NCBI GenBank assembly: GCA_017403345.1
Contig: JAFQOH010000236.1
Coordinates: 11,137 to 75,136, forward strand
Source of the DNA: RGIG3701 sp017403345
GTDB taxonomy: Bacteria; Planctomycetota; Planctomycetia; Pirellulales; Thermoguttaceae
Direction of reading: 5' to 3'
DNA: 64,000 bases
The notes beneath the pieces were generated by a model. The model was not told where the DNA came from and made no database searches. It was given only the letters and a program-made list of their open reading frames with translations. Shown piece after piece: positions 16,027 to 24,836 of the stretch (position 1 is the stretch's first letter; every line of letters starts with the position of its first letter). Made by a program: the position numbers and the translations under genes.

Positions 16027-18102
16027 TCAAAGTTCCAGGAAACGGATCTGTTTTTCCATGATCAGGAGCGCAAGGATCAGGTACGTGTGATTTTTGCCTT
16101 CATTGTGCGCACGCACGACCTCACGGATCGTATCCGGATGGATGATCCCGCGTCCGGAGAGTCCGCCGTCTTCCAAAAGCAGACGCCGCACGAGTGGTTT
16201 CAGATCGGAACGAAGCCAAAGTCCCATTTTTTCGTACGGCTGAGTTCCGGGAACGTTGAGTTTGGCGAGGATCCGCTGATGCAGATGCGCGGCTTTCTGA
16301 ACGATCGGCCAAGCGCCGATGAACGTGCCGGTATTTACGTTGCGGACCTTGAGAAAATCAGGACGCCAGCGTTTTAGGATCTGATGCTGGATCGTTTCTC
16401 CCATGCGGTACTTTGTGGGGAGGCGGAGAATGGCGTCTGCGATCCCGCGGCTGAGGAACGGAAGACGCACATTGACGTGGGAGTCGAATTTGCGCATCGA
16501 AAGCGGGATCTCACGGAAAACACGCTGTGCAAGATAGAGATGCCAGATCGCTCCTTCACGTTCTTCGCCGGTCTCGTCGATCGCGCGGTAAAGTGAATCC
16601 CGAGCGATCCGCGTACATTCCGAGCGCGGGATCCCAAGGAGAAGATCCGAGTTGACTCCGTCCAGCATGTACGCCTGAAGGTGCTGGAATGCCCAGATCT
16701 TTGGCGAAAGACGTCCTTCCGCCATCGTTTTCCGTTCCTCTTCGGTCATCGAAAACGCATACGCTTTGCTCATGTGGAAAAGTTCTCCGGCATGCCCGCG
16801 GAAAAGGGTTCGGATCTGTATTTCACGATAAAAATCAAGTGTCGGGATGACGATACTCGAGGAAAGGTACTGCCCATCCGTCAGACGCACCATCTCTGTG
16901 AGTGAGTTTTCATACTTTTGCAGAAAATTCGGATTCAGTTCGTAATTGAAATGCTGCGTGCCTACACACTTTGCAAGCTGTGCCGCAAGCAGGTGGTCTG
17001 CGCTTCCAGGGACACCAAGCGCGACGGACTTCATCTTTTCCTGGATCTCTGAGGGAAGAAGTCCTAAAATGGAACGTGCATCAAGCCCCCCTGAAAGAGA
17101 GATGCCGAACCCGGTCATACCGTTTTCGTTGAGCGTGTATTTTTCTCCCTGCTGACGGACCGACATTCGGAACGCCTCGGCAACTTCGTCCACCGTGCTG
17201 GCTGGACCGCCGACAGGAAAAGAAGCGTAACGCGTACGCGTGACCTGACCAGTTTGCCGATCCCACGTAAAGAAACCGGACGGAGGGAGAACTTCGATCC
17301 CTTCGATACTCGTGTGAGTATGCAGATAGTGGCCCCACGTGAAGAAATCGACCAGCGCTTCCCGATTTATTTTCCGACTTACCGCGGGGCACTGGAGCAG
17401 CGTTTTGAGCTGCGGCGCAAAAAGGAAACCATCTGCCGTCTGGGTCCAGTAAAGAGGACGCGTTGCGAATTGGTCACAGAAGATCGAAAGTACCTGATTT
17501 CGCGAGTCCCAGAGCACTCCTTGAAAACGCCCTTCCACGTTTGCGAGAAATTCTTTGCCGTAAGTCAGAAGCCCATCCAGAAGCCGCTCGGCAACTGTAA
17601 TTGGAGCGGATCCATCTTTCAGAGAAACGTTCTGCACGCAGGAATTTGGAACGCTCTGCTGCACTGGTGTGTCGGCGTTGACGGCGGGTTCCTGAACGCG
17701 GAGTTCCTGTGCGTGGATCTCTGGAGCGTCGGCGTTGACGGCGGGTTCCTGAACGCAGGGGGCCTGTGCGTGGATCTCCGGTGTGTCGGCGTTGACGGCG
17801 GGTTCCTGAACGCAGGGGGCCTGTGCGTGGATCTCTGGAGCGTCGGCGTTGACGGCAGTCTGAATATTCAGTGTGATGGAATTGTCAGCCGCTGGGGTCG
17901 GCATTTTGAAGATCTCACCGTAAAGAAGGAGCGTAAAATCCCCCCGTACGGCACACTCGCCAAGGTCTTTCAGCCCGCAGGTTGCGAGATTATGGCGTGA
18001 AAATCGAGTCTCATACCATGGGTAGAGCTGCGCAAAACGGAGCATTTGAGGGAAGATATCTGAAGCAAGCGGTGAACCAACGATTCCTAAAATTCCAGCC
18101 AT
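16027..18102 (-). CDS. Asparagine-synthase-like protein lacking the glutaminase cysteine
   Basis: A 691-residue AsnB-family protein. The N-terminal class II glutamine amidotransferase-like domain begins MAGILG where active enzymes have Cys at position 2, so it cannot use glutamine in the usual way. It also carries an insertion (about 80-150) made of a 19-residue repeat. The C-terminal ATP-pyrophosphatase domain has SGGLDARS (about 335-342), so adenylation of a carboxylate is still plausible. Relatives without the Cys include beta-lactam synthetase, and others occur in polysaccharide or peptide loci. The next gene, galE, and the Wzt-like ATPase suggest a cell-surface role, but this is inference. 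AAGGAA precedes the ATG at 18102. Confidence 0.8.
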   Translation of the reverse strand: MAGILGIVGSPLASDIFPQMLRFAQLYPWYETRFSRHNLATCGLKDLGECAVRGDFTLLLYGEIFKMPTPAADNSITLNIQTAVNADAPEIHAQAPCVQEPAVNADTPEIHAQAPCVQEPAVNADAPEIHAQELRVQEPAVNADTPVQQSVPNSCVQNVSLKDGSAPITVAERLLDGLLTYGKEFLANVEGRFQGVLWDSRNQVLSIFCDQFATRPLYWTQTADGFLFAPQLKTLLQCPAVSRKINREALVDFFTWGHYLHTHTSIEGIEVLPPSGFFTWDRQTGQVTRTRYASFPVGGPASTVDEVAEAFRMSVRQQGEKYTLNENGMTGFGISLSGGLDARSILGLLPSEIQEKMKSVALGVPGSADHLLAAQLAKCVGTQHFNYELNPNFLQKYENSLTEMVRLTDGQYLSSSIVIPTLDFYREIQIRTLFRGHAGELFHMSKAYAFSMTEEERKTMAEGRLSPKIWAFQHLQAYMLDGVNSDLLLGIPRSECTRIARDSLYRAIDETGEEREGAIWHLYLAQRVFREIPLSMRKFDSHVNVRLPFLSRGIADAILRLPTKYRMGETIQHQILKRWRPDFLKVRNVNTGTFIGAWPIVQKAAHLHQRILAKLNVPGTQPYEKMGLWLRSDLKPLVRRLLLEDGGLSGRGIIHPDTIREVVRAHNEGKNHTYLILALLIMEKQIRFLEL
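17671..17860 (-). repeat. In-frame 57-bp tandem repeat in the asparagine-synthase-like gene
   Basis: The segment beginning GTCGGCGTTGACGGCGGGTT recurs at 17671, 17728, 17785 and (partial) 17842, exactly 57 bp apart. The coding strand gives a 19-residue unit, AVNADAPEIHAQAPCVQEP. Units differ by a few substitutions (T for A, ELR for APC). Confidence 0.92.
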
Positions 18103-18308
18103 GACGAATTCCTTTTCTGCGTTTTCTATTTGATTTTCCCGAAATCTGAACGTAATGTAGTGTGTGCAGCCGCCTGTAAGATCAGGTCTCTAAGGCGACA
18201 ATTCTGTATTTTACCAGAAATCGTATGAAAAGTAAACCCAACTTCATGGAAAAACGAAAAAATCATGCTCTTTTCTCTGCTTTTCTTAAAATTTTATTTT
18301 TGCGGGGC

Positions 18309-18336
18309 TTGTCGAAATTTGAAAAAAGAGTAAAAT
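18309..18336 (+). promoter_or_regulatory. galE promoter
   Basis: TTGTCG (18309-18314) and TAAAAT (18331-18336), spacer 16 bp, about 94 bases before the galE ATG. In the leader two AT-rich direct repeats (TAGTATTTAAAA and TGATATTTAAAA, 19 bp apart) precede a GGAGAG ribosome binding site. The rest of the 18103-18429 gap shows nothing else recognisable. Confidence 0.6.
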
Positions 18337-18429
18337 GAAAACTTAGAAACAGCGAAATATTTCGTTTCTTTCAAAGTGCCTAGTATTTAAAAGAGTACCT
18401 GATATTTAAAACTGAAAAGGAGAGAGAAA

Positions 18430-19413
18430 ATGAAAGTCCTCGTGACCGGAGGTGCCGGATATATTGGAAGCGTGACGGTTGAGAAGCTCGTAGAGGCTGG
18501 ATATGATGTGGTGGTTTTTGATAATTTATATCAGGGGCACCGAGAGGCAGTGCATCCTAAAGCGGAGTTTGTGCTCGGCGATCTGGCGAAGAAAGAGGAT
18601 ATCCTTTCGGCTCTGCAGACCCACAAACCGGACGCAGTCATGCACTTTGCGGCTTATTCGCTCGTTGGCGAGTCGGTTCAAGATCCGTTTAAGTATCTTG
18701 GAGAAAACGTTTCCAATGCCGCGAATCTCCTTTCTGCGATGCTCGAAACGGGGATCGACAAATTCATCCTTTCCAGTACCGCGAATCTCTTTGACGATCC
18801 GGAATCGATGCCGATCACCGAGAAGGAACGCATCGTGCCGGGCAGTCCGTACGGTGAATCCAAAGCCATCATCGAGCGTTACCTCTACTGGCTGGACCGT
18901 GTGAAGGGATTTCGTTACGTTGCACTGCGCTACTTTAATGCTGCCGGCGCGAGCGAGGAACGCGGAGAGGCGCATGATCCGGAGTGCCATCTCATTCCGC
19001 TCGTGCTTCAGGTCGCGCAGGGAAAACGCGAGAAGATCATGGTTTTTGGCGACGATTACGATACGCCGGACGGAACGTGCATCCGCGACTACATCCACAT
19101 CGCGGACCTCGCGCAGGCGCACATTCTCGCGCTTGAAAAACTGCTCAAAGGCGGCGAGAGCTGCAAATATAATCTCGGGAACGGGCAGGGGTACTCCGTC
19201 AAGCAGGTCATCGAGACGGCACGCGAAGTCACCGGCCATCCCATTCCGGCAGAGATCACTCCCCGCCGTGAAGGCGACCCGGCTGTGCTCATTGCCGGAA
19301 GCGAAACGATCCGCCGCGAACTCGGCTGGGATCCGCAGTTCCCAGACCTGAGATCGATCATTCAGAGTGCGTGGAATTGGCACGTTAAGCATCCGAATGG
19401 ATACGAAAACTGA
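18430..19413 (+). CDS. galE: UDP-glucose 4-epimerase GalE
   Basis: A 327-residue extended short-chain dehydrogenase that interconverts UDP-glucose and UDP-galactose with bound NAD, supplying sugars for lipopolysaccharide or exopolysaccharide and galactose catabolism. The NAD-binding loop TGGAGYIG (6-13), the SSTAN segment with the catalytic Ser/Thr, and YGESK (Tyr and Lys) are intact. The length is slightly below the usual 330-340. The C-terminal epimerase region (RREGDPAVLIAGS, LGWDPQ) is typical. Nine bases separate it from the following esterase gene, so they are probably co-transcribed. Confidence 0.93.
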   Translation: MKVLVTGGAGYIGSVTVEKLVEAGYDVVVFDNLYQGHREAVHPKAEFVLGDLAKKEDILSALQTHKPDAVMHFAAYSLVGESVQDPFKYLGENVSNAANLLSAMLETGIDKFILSSTANLFDDPESMPITEKERIVPGSPYGESKAIIERYLYWLDRVKGFRYVALRYFNAAGASEERGEAHDPECHLIPLVLQVAQGKREKIMVFGDDYDTPDGTCIRDYIHIADLAQAHILALEKLLKGGESCKYNLGNGQGYSVKQVIETAREVTGHPIPAEITPRREGDPAVLIAGSETIRRELGWDPQFPDLRSIIQSAWNWHVKHPNGYEN

Positions 19414-19421
19414 GCGGGACC

Positions 19422-20684
19422 GTGACGAAATTTTCCATTTCGATCGAGCCGCAGCGTAAAGAGCGCGTTTTCCGGTGCGGCGAACAGGCGGAGATGCGGA
19501 TCTGCATGACGGATGATGCTGGGAGACCCGCGGATTCCGGGAGGCTTTCTCTGCACTTTCAGAACGATTTCGGCGAAACGGTGAGCCGGCACGAATTTGC
19601 TCTCCGGGACGCTGAGCCGATCTGCGTTTCCGAAACGCTCGCGCATCCTGCTTTTCTTACCCTCACGGCCGTCTTTGAGCCGGAGATGGAAAGGCATTCG
19701 GAGCTCGAAGGGGAAGGTGCTGCGTTTTTAGAAACTGCCGGTTTTGCGTTTGATCCGGAAAAGATCACGCCTGGTCAGGAAATGCCGGAAGATTTCTTTT
19801 CGTTTTGGAAAGAGCGTTTAGCCCTTCAAAATGCGCTGTCTGACGCCGTTCATCTGGAAGAGACCGTCTCGCACAGTACGAGTTCCATGAAGATCTTTCA
19901 AGTCACGATCCCCACACTTGACGGAGAATGCCGTTTCGGCTGGCTCGCGCTTCCGAAAAAGAAACCGGGGCCGTTTCCTGCAATGGTCATGGTTCCCGGT
20001 GCGGGGCCAGGAAGCGGTCCCGTACGGAGCCGTGTCAGTAAAGGGACGGCTGTTTTGGTGCTGAATGTCTTTCCGTATCCAGTGGATCTTGATCCGGAAC
20101 GCCGTCGTGTGCAGTTTGAGACTTTTGAGCGGGAACAGTGCGGCAGGAGACGGTACGTCTGGAAAAATGCGATGGACCGAGAGTCCTACTTTCATCGGAA
20201 TTCCATCCTTGCGGCCTGCCGGGCGGTTGATTTTCTTGCGTCGATGCCGGAGGTGGATGCGTCGCGCATCGGATTCTCCGGTGTGAGCCAAGGGGGATTT
20301 TACGGTCTTGCGCTTGCTGCGCTTTCGCCGCATCTTTCTGCCGTCGTTTCGAGTATTCCGGGTTACTGCGACCATGGGGCGGCACTGGCAGGGAGAGCTC
20401 CGGGCGGTTCCAAACTCTACGAAAACGTACAGGATCCTGCCGTTCAAAAAGTGGGACCGTACTTTGACGGGGTGAATTTTGCCCGTTTCGTGCACACGCC
20501 GATACGTATGACTGCGGGATTTCGGGATCCCGTTTGCAATCCGTCAACGGTCTACGCTGCATTTAATCAGATTCCGTCGCCGGACAAAGCGGTCGCGCAT
20601 GAGCTTCTCGGCGGGCATGAGACCGGAGAAATGCACGCTTTGGCGCAGGAATGGCTCCGAAAACGGCTCGGGATCCCGGAATGA
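19422..20684 (+). CDS. Acetylxylan-esterase-like alpha/beta hydrolase, cytoplasmic
   Basis: A 420-residue member of the AXE1/cephalosporin-C deacetylase family, which removes acetyl groups from sugars or xylan fragments. The nucleophile Ser lies in GVSQGG (about 290), the Asp in GFRDPVCNPS and the His in GGHETG near the C-terminus. A family-specific N-terminal beta-rich region (about 1-115) precedes the hydrolase fold. No signal peptide is present, in contrast to its paralogue 90 bases downstream, so it may deacetylate imported oligosaccharides. It starts 8 bases after galE; the ATG follows a GAGCGGGA segment, a modest ribosome binding site. Confidence 0.87.
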   Translation: MTKFSISIEPQRKERVFRCGEQAEMRICMTDDAGRPADSGRLSLHFQNDFGETVSRHEFALRDAEPICVSETLAHPAFLTLTAVFEPEMERHSELEGEGAAFLETAGFAFDPEKITPGQEMPEDFFSFWKERLALQNALSDAVHLEETVSHSTSSMKIFQVTIPTLDGECRFGWLALPKKKPGPFPAMVMVPGAGPGSGPVRSRVSKGTAVLVLNVFPYPVDLDPERRRVQFETFEREQCGRRRYVWKNAMDRESYFHRNSILAACRAVDFLASMPEVDASRIGFSGVSQGGFYGLALAALSPHLSAVVSSIPGYCDHGAALAGRAPGGSKLYENVQDPAVQKVGPYFDGVNFARFVHTPIRMTAGFRDPVCNPSTVYAAFNQIPSPDKAVAHELLGGHETGEMHALAQEWLRKRLGIPE

Positions 20685-20776
20685 GTATTTGCTTTTGGAT
20701 CGAATTTTGCCCGAATTTTGCCCAAATTTTGGAAGGTCCTTGATTTTTTACCAGCCTTTAGTTTGAGGGAGTTCTC

Positions 20777-22036
20777 ATGAAAAAAATGCTTTCTTTGATT
20801 TTTCTCTTTGCGTTCGTCGCGTCTGTATGGGCGGATGCCGCAAAGGTGGAAGTCGATTTGGACCGAGGATCGCACACGTACACGCTGAACGAGTCGGCGA
20901 ATTTCATCATTTCGGTCCTCGACGAAAACGGTGCGGCCGTGACGGAAGGGTCCGTCGAGCTGATCTTTCAGAATGATTTCCGCAAGGAACTGCGCCGTGA
21001 AACGCGGGATCTTTCCGCGGCGAATCCGCTGACCGTTTCCGGAAAAATGGACGTGCCGGGCTTTTTGAGTCTCCGGGCAGTCTGCGGAAAAGTCTCCGGC
21101 CTTGGCGGTGCTGGTTTTGAACCGGAAAAGATCCAGCCTGCGCAGCCGATGCCCGACGATTTCTGGACCTACTGGCGCGGGCTTCAAAAGAAACTCCGTG
21201 AAGAAGTTCCTGCGGACTTGCAGCTCGAGAAGATCGACTCCCTTTCCGACTCCGCGCAGACGATCTACCGGATCAGCATGGCGACGTTTGACGGTCAGCG
21301 TGCGCACGGATTTCTGGCAGTCCCAGCAGGTGAGGGACCTTTCCCGGTCCTCGTGTCCGTTTCGTGGGCGGGACCTGGATTTGGACCGGAAACACGACTG
21401 GCGAAAGAGGGATTCGTCGTTCTGAGTATGCCGATCTTTCCGTACCCGGTGGGGCTGACGCAGGAAGAACGCCAGAAACAGTACGACGAATTCAACGAAA
21501 AACTTGGGATCCGCTACTGCTACCACGGTGCGCCGGACCGGGAACACTACTTCTTCCGGAATGCCTATCTCGGGATCGACCGCGTGATGGACTACGTGCT
21601 TGATCGGCCGGACACGGATGACTCGCGCGTTGGATACTACGGAACGAGCCAGGGGGGCGGAAGTGCTCTGATCCTCGGCGGTTTGAACGGAAAGTTCACG
21701 CACATCAGCGGAAATGTTCCCGCGATCTGTGACCACGGCGGCGCGAAACTCGGCCGAAGTCCCGGATGGCCGAAACTCTATGATACGGTACAGGCGGAAG
21801 GTGTGGAGGAAATGGGTCCCTACTTTGATGCCGTCAATTTTGCGCGCGGGATCCAGTGCCCGGTCCGTTTAACGGTTGGATTCATCGACACGACGTGCAG
21901 TCCAAGCTCGGTCTACGCTGCGTTCAACGTCATTCCGGCGAAGGATAAAGCGATCCTCACGGAGCCGCATCGCGGACACGCAACTGGCACGCAGGCGGGA
22001 GTCGTCATGCAGTGGGTCAAAGGGTGCGTGAAGTAA
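20777..22036 (+). CDS. Secreted acetylxylan-esterase-like hydrolase, paralogue
   Basis: A 419-residue AXE1-family esterase with a clear signal peptide (MKKMLSLIFLFAFVASVWAD). The triad is visible as Ser in GTSQGG, Asp in GFIDTTCSPS and His in HRGHATG. The N-terminal beta region and the FEPEKIQPAQPMPDDFW stretch match the preceding gene closely, so the two come from a tandem duplication in which one copy is exported and the other is not. It probably deacetylates polysaccharides in the periplasm. GAGGGAG precedes the ATG. Confidence 0.88.
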   Translation: MKKMLSLIFLFAFVASVWADAAKVEVDLDRGSHTYTLNESANFIISVLDENGAAVTEGSVELIFQNDFRKELRRETRDLSAANPLTVSGKMDVPGFLSLRAVCGKVSGLGGAGFEPEKIQPAQPMPDDFWTYWRGLQKKLREEVPADLQLEKIDSLSDSAQTIYRISMATFDGQRAHGFLAVPAGEGPFPVLVSVSWAGPGFGPETRLAKEGFVVLSMPIFPYPVGLTQEERQKQYDEFNEKLGIRYCYHGAPDREHYFFRNAYLGIDRVMDYVLDRPDTDDSRVGYYGTSQGGGSALILGGLNGKFTHISGNVPAICDHGGAKLGRSPGWPKLYDTVQAEGVEEMGPYFDAVNFARGIQCPVRLTVGFIDTTCSPSSVYAAFNVIPAKDKAILTEPHRGHATGTQAGVVMQWVKGCVK

Positions 22037-22264
22037 TGGAATTTCCTTAACTGTTCCACAACTGCTCGACTTTCCCTGAAGCTGCGGCGCTGCAGGCTGC
22101 GAAATCTGCTTCATTTCTCCTGCGGCTTCGGAAGCGGAACTCATCGTGCGAAATGTGAAATGGCGAAGCGGACTTCCGTACAGGGGGTGGGAGTTTAAGT
22201 TCTTTTGGGAATGTGCCGATAAAAAGGGAAAGTATGTTTATGGGAATTCGGCAGGTCAGTAAAA

Positions 22265-23551
22265 ATGGCGATCGCACTTGAATTAAATCATGTTTGGAAA
22301 AAGTTCCATCGGGGGGAGTTTCACGATTCACTGCGCGATGCGATCCCTGCATTGCTGAAAGGCCTCGCGGGATTTGGTCCTCGCCGGGATGAACTTTCAA
22401 AGAAGGATTTTTGGGCGCTTTCCGACGTCGATTTCAAAGTGGAAGAAGGGGAACGTCTCGGGATCATCGGCCATAATGGTGCGGGAAAAAGCACGCTTTT
22501 GAAGATCCTTTCCCAAATCATCGCCCCCAACCGCGGCTCGATGAAGGTCCACGGACGACTTCGTGCGTTGATCGAAGTCGGTGCGGGATTTCACGGAGAC
22601 TTGACCGGCCGTGAGAATATCTACCTCAATGGCGCGATCCTCGGCATGACCCGGCAGGAGATCGACCGGAATTTCGACTCGATCGTTGATTTCTCCGGCG
22701 TGGAAGCCTTCCTTGACACTCCGGTCAAACGTTACTCCTCCGGCATGGCGGCACGCTTGGGATTCGCCGTCGCAGCACACTTGGAACCGGACATCCTGAT
22801 CGTGGATGAGGTGCTTTCCGTTGGCGATTCGCAATTCCAGAAAAAATGCCTCGGCAAGATGAAAGACGTGGCGAATGCCGGCCGGACCGTCCTTTTCGTC
22901 TCGCACAACATGGCCGCCGTCCGCCAGCTTTGCTCACGCGCGATCCTCCTGAAAAAGGGAGAACTCATTGACGACGGTGCTCCGGAAGACGTGATCGGCC
23001 GGTATCTGAAAGGATGGGACGAAGAGGGATCGGCCCGTCAGCGTGATCACTATGAGCTTCGTGCGGGAGACGGACGCGCACGGATCAAAAAAGTACTGCT
23101 CGGCAATTCGCCGGATCAGCTTTCGCCGGTCTATATCGCAGATATTGGACGCGAACTTTTCGTGGAAGTTGAGTATGAATCGTTTGCGCCTGTTCAAAAT
23201 CCGGTCATTCAGGTCGTTTTCGGAAATGTGATGGATTATGTTTTCGAGATCAACACCTACATCACACCTAGAAGACTTTCCAAGCTGAAAAAGAGCGGCA
23301 AGATCCTTTTTCATATTCCGGAAGTACAGCTTAGTCCTGGCGAATATCCGCTTTACGTTACGATCAAGGAGCAGGGGGCCTTCCGCGGAAGTTTGGCTCT
23401 GGTGGATGAATGGACGCAGGCTGCTCTTTTGAACGTAAGTGCGCAAAATATGTATGGATACGATTTGTCCAAAGGGTACTATGGACGGACTTTCAGTCAT
23501 TTTTCATGGCTGGAGTCTACGGCAGATCCAATCGATTTTGAGTTGGAGTGA
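22265..23551 (+). CDS. Polysaccharide ABC exporter ATPase, Wzt-like
   Basis: A 428-residue ATP-binding subunit of the O-antigen/teichoic-acid export type. The nucleotide-binding domain (about 1-250) has Walker A GHNGAGKST, signature YSSGM, Walker B ILIVDEVLSVGD and the H-loop VSHN. A C-terminal beta-rich extension (about 265-425) resembles the Wzt domain that recognises the capped end of the polysaccharide. The partner permease (Wzm type) is not in this window. The next gene, a methyltransferase, overlaps or abuts it, consistent with a capping-plus-recognition pair as known for O-antigens such as E. coli O8/O9. Confidence 0.9.
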   Translation: MAIALELNHVWKKFHRGEFHDSLRDAIPALLKGLAGFGPRRDELSKKDFWALSDVDFKVEEGERLGIIGHNGAGKSTLLKILSQIIAPNRGSMKVHGRLRALIEVGAGFHGDLTGRENIYLNGAILGMTRQEIDRNFDSIVDFSGVEAFLDTPVKRYSSGMAARLGFAVAAHLEPDILIVDEVLSVGDSQFQKKCLGKMKDVANAGRTVLFVSHNMAAVRQLCSRAILLKKGELIDDGAPEDVIGRYLKGWDEEGSARQRDHYELRAGDGRARIKKVLLGNSPDQLSPVYIADIGRELFVEVEYESFAPVQNPVIQVVFGNVMDYVFEINTYITPRRLSKLKKSGKILFHIPEVQLSPGEYPLYVTIKEQGAFRGSLALVDEWTQAALLNVSAQNMYGYDLSKGYYGRTFSHFSWLESTADPIDFELE

Positions 23552-23553
23552 GT

Positions 23554-24420
23554 ATGGATCTTCAGGAACGCAGCAGATCTTATCAGGGGAATATTTACTT
23601 TGAGAACCCGAATAATACGTGGGTGATCCAATATCAGTTCATCCCGGAGAATGCAGCAGTGCTGGATGTTGGCTGTGCGAATGGGGAATTGGGGAAAGTG
23701 CTTTTTCAGAATAAAAACTGTGCAGTTTACGGTATGGATTATAATGAATTCAGTCTGGAAAATGCACGGAAGTCCGGTGCGTATCGTGAACTGCATCAGG
23801 TCGATCTAAACGTTTTTTCCGGCTCGGAATTTCCTCATCTTCATGGACTTTTTGACTATATCATTCTTGGCGACGTTCTGGAACACCTTACGGAACCGGA
23901 TCAAGTCTTGGAGAAATTGAAAAAATTCCTAAGACCTGCCGGATTTTTTCTCATTTCGCTTCCGAATCTGGCGCACATCAGCATTAAACTTCAGCTCATC
24001 CACGATGAGTTCAATTATACTCAGACTGGGCTTCTGGATCAAACACATATACATTTCTTTACATGGAAAACATTGCCGAAATTTTTTGCGGATCTTTCCA
24101 TGAAGATCGAGAAAGCGACTGCGACCATTGAGCCGCTGACGGAGGGGGAGGAAACGTGCCGATTCCGAAAGCTCCCATTAGGAATGCGCAAATTGTTTTT
24201 TGACGACATTCATTCATGGGTGTTTCAGTATATTATGCTGGTTTCAGTTGCCGGAGGGAAGGAGGAGCTTGAGATGCAGAATCGCGGCTGCCTTGAATTC
24301 ACGAAAGATTCCGTCGCTGGAGAGATCTGGCTTTTTCACACTCGAAAAAAACGTTTTTTAAGTATTTATTTCCCTAAACTGATGGCGTTCTGGGAAAGAT
24401 TCATGAATAAAAAGCGATAA
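23554..24420 (+). CDS. Class I SAM-dependent methyltransferase
   Basis: A 288-residue cytoplasmic methyltransferase. Motif I reads VLDVGCANGELG, followed by an acidic residue in YGMDYNEFSL, the LGDVLEHL segment and LRPAGFFLISLPN, all typical of the Methyltransf_11/23 group. It is translationally coupled to the Wzt-like gene: a GTG at 23548 would overlap its stop, but I prefer the ATG at 23554 because GGAG lies five bases upstream of it. It probably methylates a glycan or its terminal sugar before export; the acceptor is inferred from context only. Confidence 0.87.
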   Translation: MDLQERSRSYQGNIYFENPNNTWVIQYQFIPENAAVLDVGCANGELGKVLFQNKNCAVYGMDYNEFSLENARKSGAYRELHQVDLNVFSGSEFPHLHGLFDYIILGDVLEHLTEPDQVLEKLKKFLRPAGFFLISLPNLAHISIKLQLIHDEFNYTQTGLLDQTHIHFFTWKTLPKFFADLSMKIEKATATIEPLTEGEETCRFRKLPLGMRKLFFDDIHSWVFQYIMLVSVAGGKEELEMQNRGCLEFTKDSVAGEIWLFHTRKKRFLSIYFPKLMAFWERFMNKKR

Positions 24421-24836
24421 AAACGGCTCGCAAGGAAAAATGGAGACGCCGTGACTGGCGCTCTCCTGCTGCTGACCGCCTCTGCGATCGACGGAACTAT
24501 TAGAGCTTATGTGTTAGGGGCCGGATCTGTCGTCCTGGGCCCCCCCCTTTTTCTCTTTTGAACTTAGGCGCTTCTCAACAGGCCAAAACGACTCGATCAC
24601 GTTCACTTTGGGCTCATCTGCATCTTTTCTAGCTATTTTACTGCCGGTATTTAACTTCATTCTCCGGCACAAATTCTAAGCATTTTGTCTCGTTTTGTTC
24701 GTTAAGATCTGCATAATCGGAAAATTTTCAAGAATCGTTAAATTTTACCTAAACTTCCGAACAGGTACTTCCGATACCAATAGTATCCAATAGGATGGAA
24801 GTGTGTATCGTGTTTTTCAGTCAGAAGGAATTCAAA
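24421..24836. other. Intergenic region before the porin gene
   Basis: About 415 bases without a gene. It contains a hairpin right after the methyltransferase (GGAGACGCC with GGCGCTCTCC, about 24441-24466), a second terminator-like hairpin (24517-24552) and an AT-rich stretch that presumably holds the porin promoter, though I cannot point to a convincing pair of boxes. Confidence 0.5.
24517..24552 (+). terminator. Probable terminator after the Wzt/methyltransferase genes
   Basis: GGGGCC (24517-24522) can pair with GGCCCC (24538-24543), followed by more C and five T (24548-24552). The 15-base loop is large, so this is a moderate call. Confidence 0.45.
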
